62,250 nt of DNA from Nitrospirota bacterium. GTDB lineage: Bacteria > Nitrospirota > Nitrospiria > Nitrospirales > Nitrospiraceae. The DNA is taken from assembly GCA_030682135.1 (NCBI GenBank), contig JAUXQT010000101.1, forward strand, positions 1 through 62,250, given 5' to 3'. Below the pieces are notes generated by a model. It did no database searches and was not told the DNA's origin. It saw only the letters and a list, made by a program, of their open reading frames with translations. Shown here piece after piece: positions 53,632 through 62,094 of this stretch. Every line of letters starts with the position of its first letter. Positions within the stretch are counted from its first letter, which is position 1. A program made the position numbers and the translations under genes.

Positions 53632-55047
53632 CTAATGGGCTTTGGGGGATGGCGCGGAGCGTCGGAGTTGTTGCAGGAGACTGCCTGCGGCTGCCAGTCG
53701 AATGGCGACGTCTGAGTCCTGCAAACCTTTCTTGAGCAACGGCATCACCGAAGCGGTGCTTCTTCCCAGGGCTTTCGCGGCCATGAGGCGCGGCTGCGGT
53801 TGCTGGTCTTGCAAGAGCATCTGTAAAATAACGGCGGCTTGCTTATCGGACGCTACGGCCAACGCGTGGGCTGCAGCGGCGCGTATGGAGGGGTCCTGGT
53901 GTCTCGCCAAGTCTGCTGCGAGCAAGATGGCCGATGTGTCGCCTAATCGAAGCAGCCCTTCTGCGGCACTGGCTCGTACCTGCATGCTGGCATCGCGTGT
54001 GAGTGCCTGCAGCAACGGGCGGTTCTCCCGTATTCCCAATCGTCCAAGGCTCGTGGCGGCGATGGCACGTACGCGCACGTTGTCATCGCCCAGTGCATGG
54101 GTTAAGGGTGCGACCCCCCCGGATTGTCCAAAGTCACCCAATGCCCCGGCGGCGAATGCGCGGACCGATGGTTCGGGATCGTAGACTCCCTGGCTCAGGA
54201 CCGACAGACTGGCTGGCCGCTTCAGCTGTCCCAGTACTCCCAGAGCCGCCATGCGGACCTCGGGGTCTGGAAGCGTTGCCGCGCCGGTAATGTCGGTCAG
54301 CATATCCAGTTTCCCGAGTCGATAGAGTGCGGCATAAGCGAACACGGCTTCCGGTCCGTCGTCCGTCCTGGCAACCTCGATGAGTTGGGGCATGATGGCC
54401 GTGATTTTGGCCTCGCTTAGCGCGTTCATGGCGGCAATACGTACGGCCGGCATGGCATCGTTCATCGCCCGTAGTAGGGGGCCTGACTTTCCTGCGAGGC
54501 CGGCCTTCCCGATCGCTTCGGCGGCGCGCGCTCGTACGAGGACCGATGTATCGAGGAGCCCGTCTTCCAGAACGGCTTGTGTCTCTGCGAGGCCGAGTTC
54601 GGCTAAGACTGTGTAGGCTGCGATCCTGACATATTCCTGCGAATCGCGGACATGGCTGGTTACGAAGCTAAGGGCCAATGGTCGCAAGAGGGTTCGATCG
54701 TCTGGCGCGTCAGTTTGGACCAATCGATGATAGAGGGTGAGGGCTTCTTCCGGCCGTCCCAGCTTAAGGGCACTGTGGAAGGTGAGGCGGATGATCGATT
54801 TCGACGGGGTGGCTTCTGGCGGGATCGATTGCCAGAGCCTCATCACCTGGTCGTACTCGGCATGGTTGAACGCATTGGTGGCCTCACGTTCAAGGGCAGC
54901 TCCTATCGGGGAGTTTGCTGTGCCTGCTCCGGCTAAGGGGAGGCTGATGACGTGTGTCCCAAGACTGAGCATCAGCAGTATCCGAAGCCATGTGGTGGTG
55001 GCAGCGTGATGCGCGGGTATGGGGCTAGGTCGAAGGTTGTTTACCAT
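53632..55047 (-). CDS. Exported HEAT-repeat protein, 471 aa
   Basis: Signal peptide around 18-42 (WLRILLMLSLGTHVISLPLA). Then a TPR-like start (EREATNAFNHAEYDQVMRLW, GRPEEALTLYHRLVQTDAPD) and about ten HEAT repeats (VRARAAEAIGKAGL, VRIAAMNALSEAKI, VRAFAAGALGDFGQ, VRVRAIAATSLGRL, IRAAAAHALAVASD). Start overlaps glgP by 7 bp. A periplasmic scaffold; role unknown. It and the cytosolic HEAT protein at 52338 converge on the coiled-coil gene between them. Confidence 0.8.
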   Translation of the reverse strand: MVNNLRPSPIPAHHAATTTWLRILLMLSLGTHVISLPLAGAGTANSPIGAALEREATNAFNHAEYDQVMRLWQSIPPEATPSKSIIRLTFHSALKLGRPEEALTLYHRLVQTDAPDDRTLLRPLALSFVTSHVRDSQEYVRIAAYTVLAELGLAETQAVLEDGLLDTSVLVRARAAEAIGKAGLAGKSGPLLRAMNDAMPAVRIAAMNALSEAKITAIMPQLIEVARTDDGPEAVFAYAALYRLGKLDMLTDITGAATLPDPEVRMAALGVLGQLKRPASLSVLSQGVYDPEPSVRAFAAGALGDFGQSGGVAPLTHALGDDNVRVRAIAATSLGRLGIRENRPLLQALTRDASMQVRASAAEGLLRLGDTSAILLAADLARHQDPSIRAAAAHALAVASDKQAAVILQMLLQDQQPQPRLMAAKALGRSTASVMPLLKKGLQDSDVAIRLAAAGSLLQQLRRSAPSPKAH

Positions 55048-57200
55048 GTTGAGGGTGTGCGGACCATAGCCGGTGTATAGAGCTTGTCGACGTATTCCTT
55101 GACCATTCGTTTGGTGCAGAATCTGGGAGCGTTGGTCCGAAGGTTTTCCTTCATAAGCTGCACCCAGCCCCGGGGTATCCCGTCAAGGTCTCGTTGATAG
55201 TAGAGGGGGATGGCTTCTTGCTCCAGCATGCGATAGAGCTGTTGGGCATCGTGCTCGTCTTGGGCCTGAATATCCTGACTTTCGAGTAATGGTTCAATGC
55301 CCCATCCATTGGCTCCGTTGTAGCCCTCTTTCCACCAGCCATCGAGGACACTGAGATTGATGACGCCGTTGAGTGCGGCCTTTTGCCCACTCGTTCCGCT
55401 CGCTTCCAGGGGAAAGCGTGGGGTGTTGAGCCAAATGTCGACTCCTTGGACGAGAAATTTCGCCATGTGCATATCGTAGTTTTCGATGAACGCCACGTGT
55501 CCGCCCAATTTATGGTCGTCGCAAAAACTCAAGACTTCATGGATGAAATAGCGACCAGGTTCATCGGCTGGATGAGCCTTGCCGGCAAAGATCAATTGGA
55601 CGGGACGCCATTGGTTATGGAGCAACTGTTTCAGCCGTTCGAGGTCGCGGAACAGCAAGGTTGCCCGCTTGTAGGTGGCAAAACGCCTGGCAAAGCCGAT
55701 GGTGAGGGCTTCAGGGTCGAGCAGCGTGCCCCGTGTTAAGACTTGCGAGGCTTGGAGATGGCCCTGCATCCAGCCGCTTCTGGCACGTTCCCGGATGAAG
55801 CCCATCAGTTTGCGTTTCCTGGTTTGGCGCACGGCCCAGAGTTCCTGATCTGGGATATCCAGGACCCGTTGCCACATCGCCGTGTCGTCGCATTTATCCG
55901 CCCATTCCGGGCCCAGATATTTGCCATAGAGCTGATTGAGTTCCGGTGCGATCCAGGTCGGGGCGTGGATGCCGTTCGTTACGCTACGGATGGGGATCTG
56001 CTCGATTGCCAGTCCCGGCCACATGTGATGCCACATCTCACGCGAGACCCGTCCATGCTCGCGGCTGACCCCGTTCACATGCGCGGCCAGCCGCATGGCC
56101 AGTGCCGTCATATTGAATCCTTGTCCCTGGGACTCGGGTGTGTCGCCCAATCGAAGGAAGTCTTCCCGCGAGAGACCCAGTTGCTCCCAATAGCCGGTAA
56201 AGTACCGGTCCATGAGGTGATGAGGGAACACGTCGTGGCCGGCCGGCACCGGGGTATGGGTCGTAAAGACTGTGCTCTGGCGGACAGTTTCGCAGGCGTC
56301 TGCGTGGGTTGATCCTTTCTGGATCAATTCGCGAATGCGTTCGAGTGTGAGGAAGGCAGAGTGGCCCTCATTGGCATGCCAGACCGTCGGTACGATGCCC
56401 AAGGCACGAAGCATACGGACACCGCCGATACCCAACAGATATTCCTGACAGAGGCGCATCTCTTGATCGCCGCCATATAGTCGAGCTGAAAGAGCCCGGT
56501 TCTCTGGGCTGTTCTCGGGGACGTCTGTATCAATGAGGTAGAGGGGCACCCGTCCCGCAAGCACTTTCCAGACTGCTGCCGTGACGACCCGGCTCCCGAT
56601 CTCGACCGTAATCCGGCAGGGCTCTCCTGTTGGAGTGAGGGCAGGATGAATTGGGGACTCTGCTTGTTTGAATGGCGCATAGGCCGCTTCTTGCCATCCT
56701 TCCGGCGTGATCCGTTGTCGAAAATATCCTTGTGGATACATGAATCCGATTCCCACCAGGGGCACGCCCAGGTCACTGGCTTCCTTACAATGGTCCCCGG
56801 CAAGAATGCCCAGGCCACCACTGTAAATCGGGATGGACCGATGTAGACCAAACTCCGCAGAGAAGTAGGCGATGGTGGGGGCTTTCAAGTCGCCGTGTTG
56901 CGTTTTAAACCAACTTTGTTTGTTCTGAAGATATTCGTCAAATATCTTGAGGGCGGCCGAGTACAACCGCATATACGAGGGATCTTGGGTGAGGTGCATG
57001 AGTCGGTCTGGCCTGACCTTTGCCAGTAACTCGACCGGATTGTGGTGGGTCAGTACCCAGAGGGTTGGATCGATGTGTTCAAACAGTCGGCGAGTCTCCG
57101 GGGTCCAACTCCACCAGAGATTATGTGCCAACTCCATGAGACGTGAGAGGCCGGATGGAATGCCATTCGATACACTGGCTGCTGTTTGCGAAGTATCCAC
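55041..57200 (-). CDS. glgP: Glycogen/alpha-glucan phosphorylase (short form)
   Basis: 719 residues from GTG 57200 with TTGGAGGTGCA upstream. Releases glucose-1-phosphate from glucan ends. Family marks: LSRLMELAHNLWWSWTPETR at the start, YFSAEFGLHRSIPIYSGGLG, TVWHANEGHSAFLTLERIRE, the GIHAPTW block and the pyridoxal-phosphate Lys in EASGTSGQKAALNGVINLS. The shortened N terminus is of the alpha-glucan phosphorylase (Thermotoga/Thermus) type. MalQ (37380) would supply or use its linear glucans. Confidence 0.94.
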   Translation of the reverse strand: MDTSQTAASVSNGIPSGLSRLMELAHNLWWSWTPETRRLFEHIDPTLWVLTHHNPVELLAKVRPDRLMHLTQDPSYMRLYSAALKIFDEYLQNKQSWFKTQHGDLKAPTIAYFSAEFGLHRSIPIYSGGLGILAGDHCKEASDLGVPLVGIGFMYPQGYFRQRITPEGWQEAAYAPFKQAESPIHPALTPTGEPCRITVEIGSRVVTAAVWKVLAGRVPLYLIDTDVPENSPENRALSARLYGGDQEMRLCQEYLLGIGGVRMLRALGIVPTVWHANEGHSAFLTLERIRELIQKGSTHADACETVRQSTVFTTHTPVPAGHDVFPHHLMDRYFTGYWEQLGLSREDFLRLGDTPESQGQGFNMTALAMRLAAHVNGVSREHGRVSREMWHHMWPGLAIEQIPIRSVTNGIHAPTWIAPELNQLYGKYLGPEWADKCDDTAMWQRVLDIPDQELWAVRQTRKRKLMGFIRERARSGWMQGHLQASQVLTRGTLLDPEALTIGFARRFATYKRATLLFRDLERLKQLLHNQWRPVQLIFAGKAHPADEPGRYFIHEVLSFCDDHKLGGHVAFIENYDMHMAKFLVQGVDIWLNTPRFPLEASGTSGQKAALNGVINLSVLDGWWKEGYNGANGWGIEPLLESQDIQAQDEHDAQQLYRMLEQEAIPLYYQRDLDGIPRGWVQLMKENLRTNAPRFCTKRMVKEYVDKLYTPAMVRTPSTW

Positions 57201-57271
57201 TGCACCTCCAAGTTTCTAGTGGGGAGTCGGCGACGTCGTGCGGGAACGGCACGTTCAACTGGCGAGAGCGA

Positions 57272-58132
57272 TTAGGCGTGACCGGCTTTATGCCAGGACG
57301 TCCATTCGTCGGAGAATGCCACGGAGGCATAACGTTCGCCAAGGATTTTTGCCACTCGATTCATCAGCCTGGTGACTTGTTGCATGTCCTCAGGAGGAAG
57401 ATCTTGCCGGAATCGCGGGTGCAGTCCCCAGCGAGTTTCGACTTCTTCCCCCTCGACGGTTGACATCACGCTGACTAATTTGATTTCGGTTCCTGTTGGC
57501 CCCTGAGGTTCAGGTGTCGCAGGGGGCGGTGGTAGAGTGGATGCGGTTGCGGTCGCTGGAGCGGCGGTATTGACGGCGGAGGCTGGTGGCGCGTCTCCGG
57601 CTAAGACTGCTTTGATGGCTGGAATGACGGCGCTCGCGCAGAGGGTTGCCGCCGAGGAGACGTGCTCGTTCCCTGCGATGCCCATCGCATCGGCGACTCG
57701 GCCGCCAAAGTCTTTCAGCATCTCGTTTTTTTCGGGGGTATCCTCGGTGACCAGGAACCGGTATCGCTCATAGGTTTGCCGGCTTTCTGCCACCGCCGCA
57801 CCGACGGTGAGCATGATTTCCGTTTGGTCGGCGCCGGTACCGAATGCCGGTTCAAGCACACTTTTTAATTGCAGCGTCACCGCGTCTTCGAGACTGTCCA
57901 TAAACAGAGGCTGGTCTTTGATCGGCAAGTAGAGAATGGAGAGCCGGTCCGTGAGATTGAACATGACTTTGAGGAATTCAAGGTAGATGCCCCATTCATC
58001 GTGCCGTTTTAATTTCAAGGCTCGCTCCGGGGCGTTCCGTTTCATGACGGTTACGGATTCGCCGGCGACGGCGAGTATCAGTTCGGCGATCCCGCGGAGT
58101 TGTTCGCTATAAGGATTTTTGGACGTTCCCAC
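57272..58132 (-). CDS. Hypothetical protein, 286 aa, upstream of glgP
   Basis: A soluble helical protein: LRGIAELILAVAGESVTVMK, LEFLKVMFNLTDRLSILYLP, then a Pro/Ala/Thr linker (about 195-215) and a C-terminal TRWGLHPRFRQDLPPEDMQQ. No family recognised. It lies 71 bp upstream of glgP on the same strand and may belong to its operon. The linker splits it into two modules. Confidence 0.65.
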   Translation of the reverse strand: MGTSKNPYSEQLRGIAELILAVAGESVTVMKRNAPERALKLKRHDEWGIYLEFLKVMFNLTDRLSILYLPIKDQPLFMDSLEDAVTLQLKSVLEPAFGTGADQTEIMLTVGAAVAESRQTYERYRFLVTEDTPEKNEMLKDFGGRVADAMGIAGNEHVSSAATLCASAVIPAIKAVLAGDAPPASAVNTAAPATATASTLPPPPATPEPQGPTGTEIKLVSVMSTVEGEEVETRWGLHPRFRQDLPPEDMQQVTRLMNRVAKILGERYASVAFSDEWTSWHKAGHA

Positions 58133-58303
58133 AATGACCTCACATAAAAAGAGGGGCCATTATATACAGGTTACGGCTCGGTCTCCAAGGGCCGTCTCTC
58201 TGGTGCGTCTTTTGATCGATCAGGCATGGGCCGGGACCGATGGGTCCATTTGAAAGGGCCACCCCAGTATGCTATAGAGCGCGACCACCTCACGAGCTGC
58301 CAC

Positions 58304-60331
58304 ATGAACCGAGACAGTACCCCGTATGTGTTGAAGCGGTCGCCGGACCAAGGGCCAGCCTCCGTGCTCTCGCTTAACTATGCCGCGGCGTTGAACGCCC
58401 AGCAGCTTGCGGCGGTGACTGCAGGCGAAGGACCGGCCTTGGTCATTGCCGGCGCCGGCAGCGGCAAGACGCGAACGCTGGTCTATCGCGTCGCCTATTT
58501 GATCGACTCGGGGGTCGATCCGTCTCACATTCTGTTGCTCACCTTTACGCGAAAATCGTCGCAGGAGATGCTCGAGCGGGCAGGCGAGCTGATCGGCGTG
58601 CGCAGCGAGCGGGTGCGTGGCGGCACGTTCCATTCCGTGGCCAATATGTTGCTCCGGCGTTATGGCCGAGCGATCGGCCTGGAACCAGGCTTTACCATTC
58701 TTGATCGGGGTGATGCCGAAGACTTGATCGCCCTGGTTCGAGTGCAACTCGGCTTGAACGAAAAAGATAAGCGGTTTCCCCGCAAGGGGACGATTGCGGA
58801 GATGTTCAGTAAATCCGAGAATACCCTGCGCCCGCTCGACGAGATTGTCGTCGAAGAGTTCAATCATTTTTCTGACCATCTGGAGGCATTGGGTCAGTTG
58901 CAGCAGGGCTATCAGGCGTCAAAGCGTCAGCGTCAGCTGGTGGATTATGACGATTTATTGGTGCTGCTGCGTCGGCTTTTGATGGAAGATGAAGCGGTTA
59001 GGCGGACGATTTCATCGCTGTACCGGTACATTTTGGTGGATGAGTATCAGGATACCAATCGCTTGCAGGCGGATGTCATTCGGCACCTCGCGTCCACTCA
59101 TCGGAACGTCATGGTCGTCGGCGACGACTCGCAATCGATCTATGCATTTCGTGGTGCGACGTTCAAGAACATCATGGAGTTTCCGTCGCTCTTTCCCGGC
59201 ACCACGATCTATAAACTCGAAGAGAACTACCGCAGCACCCAGCCGATTCTGAATCTCGCGAATGCCGTTATCGACGTGGCAACCGAGAAATATACGAAGC
59301 GGCTCTTTACTCGGAAGCTGGACGGGCCATTGCCGACGTTGGTGGAAGCGGCAGGGGAGAATGCTCAATCGCGCTTCATCGCGCAGAAGATTTTGGAACT
59401 GCGGGAGGAAGGGGTCCCGCTCAGCGAAATGGCGGTGCTGTTTCGGTCGAGTTTCCATTCTTTCGATCTGGAAATTGAGCTGTCGCGTCACGGGCTGCCA
59501 TTTATCAAGCGTGGCGGGGTCAAATTTATCGAGACCGCACATGTCAAGGATCTGTTGGCCCATTTGCGAGTGGTGGCGAACCCGCTGGATCTCGTCAGCT
59601 GGCATCGCGTGCTCATGCTCATCGAAGGGGTCGGGCCGAAAAAAGCGCAGGATGTTATGGCGGCGCTCGTGAAGTCTGATAATCCCTATCGCGCCCTTTC
59701 CTCGATGTCAGGGCGAACAGGGAAGGGGCTGAAGGATTTGGGGCTGACTCTCGAAAGCCTTGCGGGAGACGAAGCGTTGCGGCCCGCACATTTGGTGAGC
59801 CAGATCTATGAGTATTACTTGCCGATTTTCAAGGAGCAGTACGACGACTATCCCAAGCGTGCGCGGGATCTGGACCATTTGCAGACGATCGCGGAGCGGT
59901 ATCAAGAGCTCGAAGCCTTCTTGTCGGATCTGGCGCTGGAGCCTCCGGATGGGAGCGCCGCCGGGAGCGAGGCTCCCGATCGCGATGACGAGCGACTCGT
60001 GCTGTCCACTATCCATTCGGCTAAGGGGCTTGAGTGGCAATGTGTATTCGTCATGTGGGTTGTGGATGGGCGGTTTCCATCGGTCTATGCGTTCGGTGAA
60101 GATGAGGAGTTGGAGGAGGAACGGCGGCTGTTCTATGTTGCCGTGACGAGAGCCAAACGATATCTGTATCTCACCTATCCGATCAATGTGTTCGATCGGG
60201 GCAGCGGCATGGTGCTCTCGAACCCCTCTCGTTTCCTGGACCCTGTATCGCCTGCGTTACTGAATCAGCTGACCCTCATGGAGGAAGGGGGGCGGCCTGA
60301 CTGGTATGCCCGCGATGATCATGAGATGTGA
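58304..60331 (+). CDS. UvrD/Rep-family ATP-dependent DNA helicase
   Basis: 675 residues from ATG 58304. SF1A helicase motifs: Q-motif LNAQQLAAV, I VIAGAGSGKTRTLVYRVAYL (about 45-64), Ia LLLTFTRKSSQEMLERA, II VDEYQDTNRLQADVI, III VVGDDSQSIYAFRGA, IV YRSTQPIL, V LSTIHSAKGLEWQCVFVMWV and VI EEERRLFYVAVTRAKRYLYL. Unwinds DNA 3'-5' in repair. The C-terminal PcrA/UvrD tail is short, which fits the YjcD-like/minor branch of the family. An upstream in-frame ATG at 58226 would add 26 residues without support. Confidence 0.92.
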   Translation: MNRDSTPYVLKRSPDQGPASVLSLNYAAALNAQQLAAVTAGEGPALVIAGAGSGKTRTLVYRVAYLIDSGVDPSHILLLTFTRKSSQEMLERAGELIGVRSERVRGGTFHSVANMLLRRYGRAIGLEPGFTILDRGDAEDLIALVRVQLGLNEKDKRFPRKGTIAEMFSKSENTLRPLDEIVVEEFNHFSDHLEALGQLQQGYQASKRQRQLVDYDDLLVLLRRLLMEDEAVRRTISSLYRYILVDEYQDTNRLQADVIRHLASTHRNVMVVGDDSQSIYAFRGATFKNIMEFPSLFPGTTIYKLEENYRSTQPILNLANAVIDVATEKYTKRLFTRKLDGPLPTLVEAAGENAQSRFIAQKILELREEGVPLSEMAVLFRSSFHSFDLEIELSRHGLPFIKRGGVKFIETAHVKDLLAHLRVVANPLDLVSWHRVLMLIEGVGPKKAQDVMAALVKSDNPYRALSSMSGRTGKGLKDLGLTLESLAGDEALRPAHLVSQIYEYYLPIFKEQYDDYPKRARDLDHLQTIAERYQELEAFLSDLALEPPDGSAAGSEAPDRDDERLVLSTIHSAKGLEWQCVFVMWVVDGRFPSVYAFGEDEELEEERRLFYVAVTRAKRYLYLTYPINVFDRGSGMVLSNPSRFLDPVSPALLNQLTLMEEGGRPDWYARDDHEM

Positions 60332-60373
60332 TCGATATTTCCTGGGGTAGCCTTTCCATCCACGAGTTGATCA

Positions 60374-61291
60374 ATGTCGATGGTGCCTGCGTTGCGTCGA
60401 GTGGCCCTGATAGGCCTCCTGTTAGGCGGCCTCTTCTCCCTGCCGAATGCGGGGTTGTCGGAGGAACGTCCCTCGTTGGGGGGCCGGATGTGGCGTCAGC
60501 TGCTCAGTGAGGCGCAGGCGCTGGGTCTTCCGACGAAGTTCCTCAAGACGATCCCGCCAAGCTTCATCCAGTTTGAGTTCGACGATTTGCGTACCTATGC
60601 CGCTGAGTATCATCTCGGCGAGCATCGGATGGTGCTCAACCGTGCGTTGTCCTTCAATGGGGCCGGCGCCACGTTGCGCCCGCTTGGGCGGCTTACGCAT
60701 GCCGAAATTGAGACGCTCTACCACGAACTGTTTCATGCCTATGTCGATTATTTGTCCACGACGGCGGCTGAGGCGTTGCCGAATCCGGTGCTCACGTTCG
60801 CAAAAATGCAGCAAGGCTGTCGCTATGGAGCGGTTTTGATCACGCCGGTGGTGCAGCGGAAGGGCGAAACGGAGGAGCGATTTTTAACGGAACGTGAATC
60901 ATGGGAAGCCCTCAATGAAACCTGGGCGGTGTTTGTCGGATGGATGGTGTGGAATCAGTTGGAATTGACGAAGGGCGCAGGGCCGTCGATCCAAAAGTCC
61001 GGGAGGATTCAGGACGAATGGGTGCGTCGTCTTGGGACTGCCGATCGAGAAGGGGCTCTCCGTGGGTATTATGAGCCTGAAGACCCTGCTGAGAGGGTCG
61101 TGACTCACAAGCGATACCTGGCAGCTGCCTCGCGCCTGTCATCAGAGGAAGCGGCGGTGCTGATGAGGGATGTGATGGGGGCTTCCCACGGTCTTCTCAC
61201 TCGCGCGATTGGTGTATTGGCTGGATCGGAAGAACCGGGCAAGCGACAGGGGCAATGTGACGGCAAGCGCTCGGGCTCCGTCACGCCATGA
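60374..61291 (+). CDS. Exported HExxH-containing protein, possible metalloprotease
   Basis: 305 residues with a signal peptide (7-29, RVALIGLLLGGLFSLPNAGL). The mature part holds LYHELFHAYVDYLSTTAAEA, an H-E-x2-H zinc site (His-Glu-Leu-Phe-His) followed by Glu later in ESWEALNETWAVFVGW, a possible third ligand. No protease family is recognised. It starts 42 bp after the helicase on the same strand. It may be an active peptidase or a structural domain; see findings. Confidence 0.7.
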   Translation: MSMVPALRRVALIGLLLGGLFSLPNAGLSEERPSLGGRMWRQLLSEAQALGLPTKFLKTIPPSFIQFEFDDLRTYAAEYHLGEHRMVLNRALSFNGAGATLRPLGRLTHAEIETLYHELFHAYVDYLSTTAAEALPNPVLTFAKMQQGCRYGAVLITPVVQRKGETEERFLTERESWEALNETWAVFVGWMVWNQLELTKGAGPSIQKSGRIQDEWVRRLGTADREGALRGYYEPEDPAERVVTHKRYLAAASRLSSEEAAVLMRDVMGASHGLLTRAIGVLAGSEEPGKRQGQCDGKRSGSVTP

Positions 61292-61418
61292 GTTGTCTTC
61301 GGGATAGATATAAGAGGAGAGGTAGGGCCGGTGGTGCCGAAAGTCGTGAATGGAGGGTCTTTCGGCGGGGTAATGCGTGGGTGCGCTGAGAAAAACAAGA
61401 CAATTCTGATTTTGGGTC

Positions 61419-61447
61419 TTGACTTCGCCCTACCTCATCAATAGAAT
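61419..61447 (+). promoter_or_regulatory. Promoter of the tRNA-tuf operon
   Basis: TTGACT (61419-61424), 17 bp, TAGAAT (61442-61447), both 5 of 6 and ideally spaced. This is the strongest promoter in the window and lies 163 bp before tRNA-Tyr. Everything from tRNA-Tyr to tuf is on this strand. Confidence 0.7.
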
Positions 61448-61490
61448 CGAGCGTTTCCTGAACAAGGCTGTGTCCGCATTTCGCCGCAAT

Positions 61491-61510
61491 TGTCCTTATT
61501 TGTAAGGACA
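61491..61510 (+). promoter_or_regulatory. Perfect hairpin in the leader of the tRNA-tuf transcript
   Basis: TGTCCTTA (61491-61498), loop TTTG, TAAGGACA (61503-61510), then GGGGG. About 37-56 nt into the predicted transcript. No T tract, so not a classical terminator; could be a processing site or a protein target. Confidence 0.5.
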
Positions 61511-61609
61511 GGGGGAGATGTGCGTGGACCAGCTTACTCTTCTTTCCTCATCATGCGATGAAAAAGAAGCTGGCTGTTGGGTGTGTAGATTTGTCGCACG
61601 GGGCGTTTT

Positions 61610-61694
61610 GGGCAGGTACCCAAGTGGCCAAAGGGGGCAGACTGTAAATCTGTTGCCATCGGCTTCCAAGGTTCGAATCCTTGCCTGCCCACCA
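61610..61694 (+). tRNA. tRNA-Tyr (anticodon GTA)
   Basis: 85 nt with long variable arm and encoded CCA. Acceptor GGGCAGG / CCTGCCC, anticodon arm with loop CTGTAAA containing GTA, T loop TTCGAAT, discriminator A. Confidence 0.96.
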
Positions 61695-61792
61695 TTATTT
61701 TAGTCTGGCATGTGGGGCGTAGGAGTTTGGGGCTTGATTTAGGGACGGTCGTGAAGTGTGTGGCAGAGTTTGAGACTGTGGGAAGAAGATGG

Positions 61793-61867
61793 GCGGGCGT
61801 AGCTCAGTGGTAGAGTTCCAGCCTTCCAAGCTGGCTGTCGTGGGTTCAAATCCCATCGCCCGCTCCA
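61793..61867 (+). tRNA. tRNA-Gly (anticodon TCC)
   Basis: 75 nt with encoded CCA. Acceptor GCGGGCG / CGCCCGC, anticodon arm CCAGC-CTTCCAA-GCTGG with TCC (reads GGA), T loop TTCAAAT. Discriminator T. Confidence 0.96.
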
Positions 61868-61873
61868 AACCGA

Positions 61874-61914
61874 GCTTGCTCGACCCGGAGCGAATACGAT
61901 GGGCGCGACGGGAA
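61874..61914 (+). repeat. tRNA spacer motif, copy 1
   Basis: Spacer after tRNA-Gly: GCTTGCTCGA begins exactly 7 nt after the CCA, and GCGCGACGGGAA ends the copy. The same two blocks follow tRNA-Thr. GAGC-TT-GCTC can form a small stem. Confidence 0.65.
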
Positions 61915-61930
61915 AAGGCGTGAAGTGAAG

Positions 61931-62006
61931 GCCCACGTAGCTCAGTTGGTAGAGCACGTCCTTGGTAAGGACGAGGTCACGCGTTCGATCCGCGTCGTGG
62001 GCTCCA
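61931..62006 (+). tRNA. tRNA-Thr (anticodon GGT)
   Basis: 76 nt with encoded CCA. Acceptor GCCCACG / CGTGGGC, anticodon arm CGTCC-TTGGTAA-GGACG with GGT (reads ACC), T loop TTCGATC. Discriminator T. The last tRNA before tuf, the classical place. Confidence 0.96.
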
Positions 62007-62012
62007 AGTAGG

Positions 62013-62057
62013 GCTTGCTCGATCCACGCGCTTAGTATTTAGTTAGCGCGACGGGAA
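62013..62057 (+). repeat. tRNA spacer motif, copy 2
   Basis: After tRNA-Thr: GCTTGCTCGA again 7 nt after the CCA, and GCGCGACGGGAA at 62046-62057. The middle differs from copy 1, so only the ends are conserved. Confidence 0.65.
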
Positions 62058-62094
62058 TAGTGCTTTGGGGGATTTTTAGAAAGGGAGTTTAGGC

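Noticed and set aside
58304..60331. UvrD-like helicase as part of a defence pair
   Set aside because: Next to an exported HExxH protein and a tRNA operon, with ordinary motifs throughout; housekeeping repair is simpler.
61518..61703. Open reading over tRNA-Tyr
   Set aside because: Covers the tRNA gene; coding is not credible.
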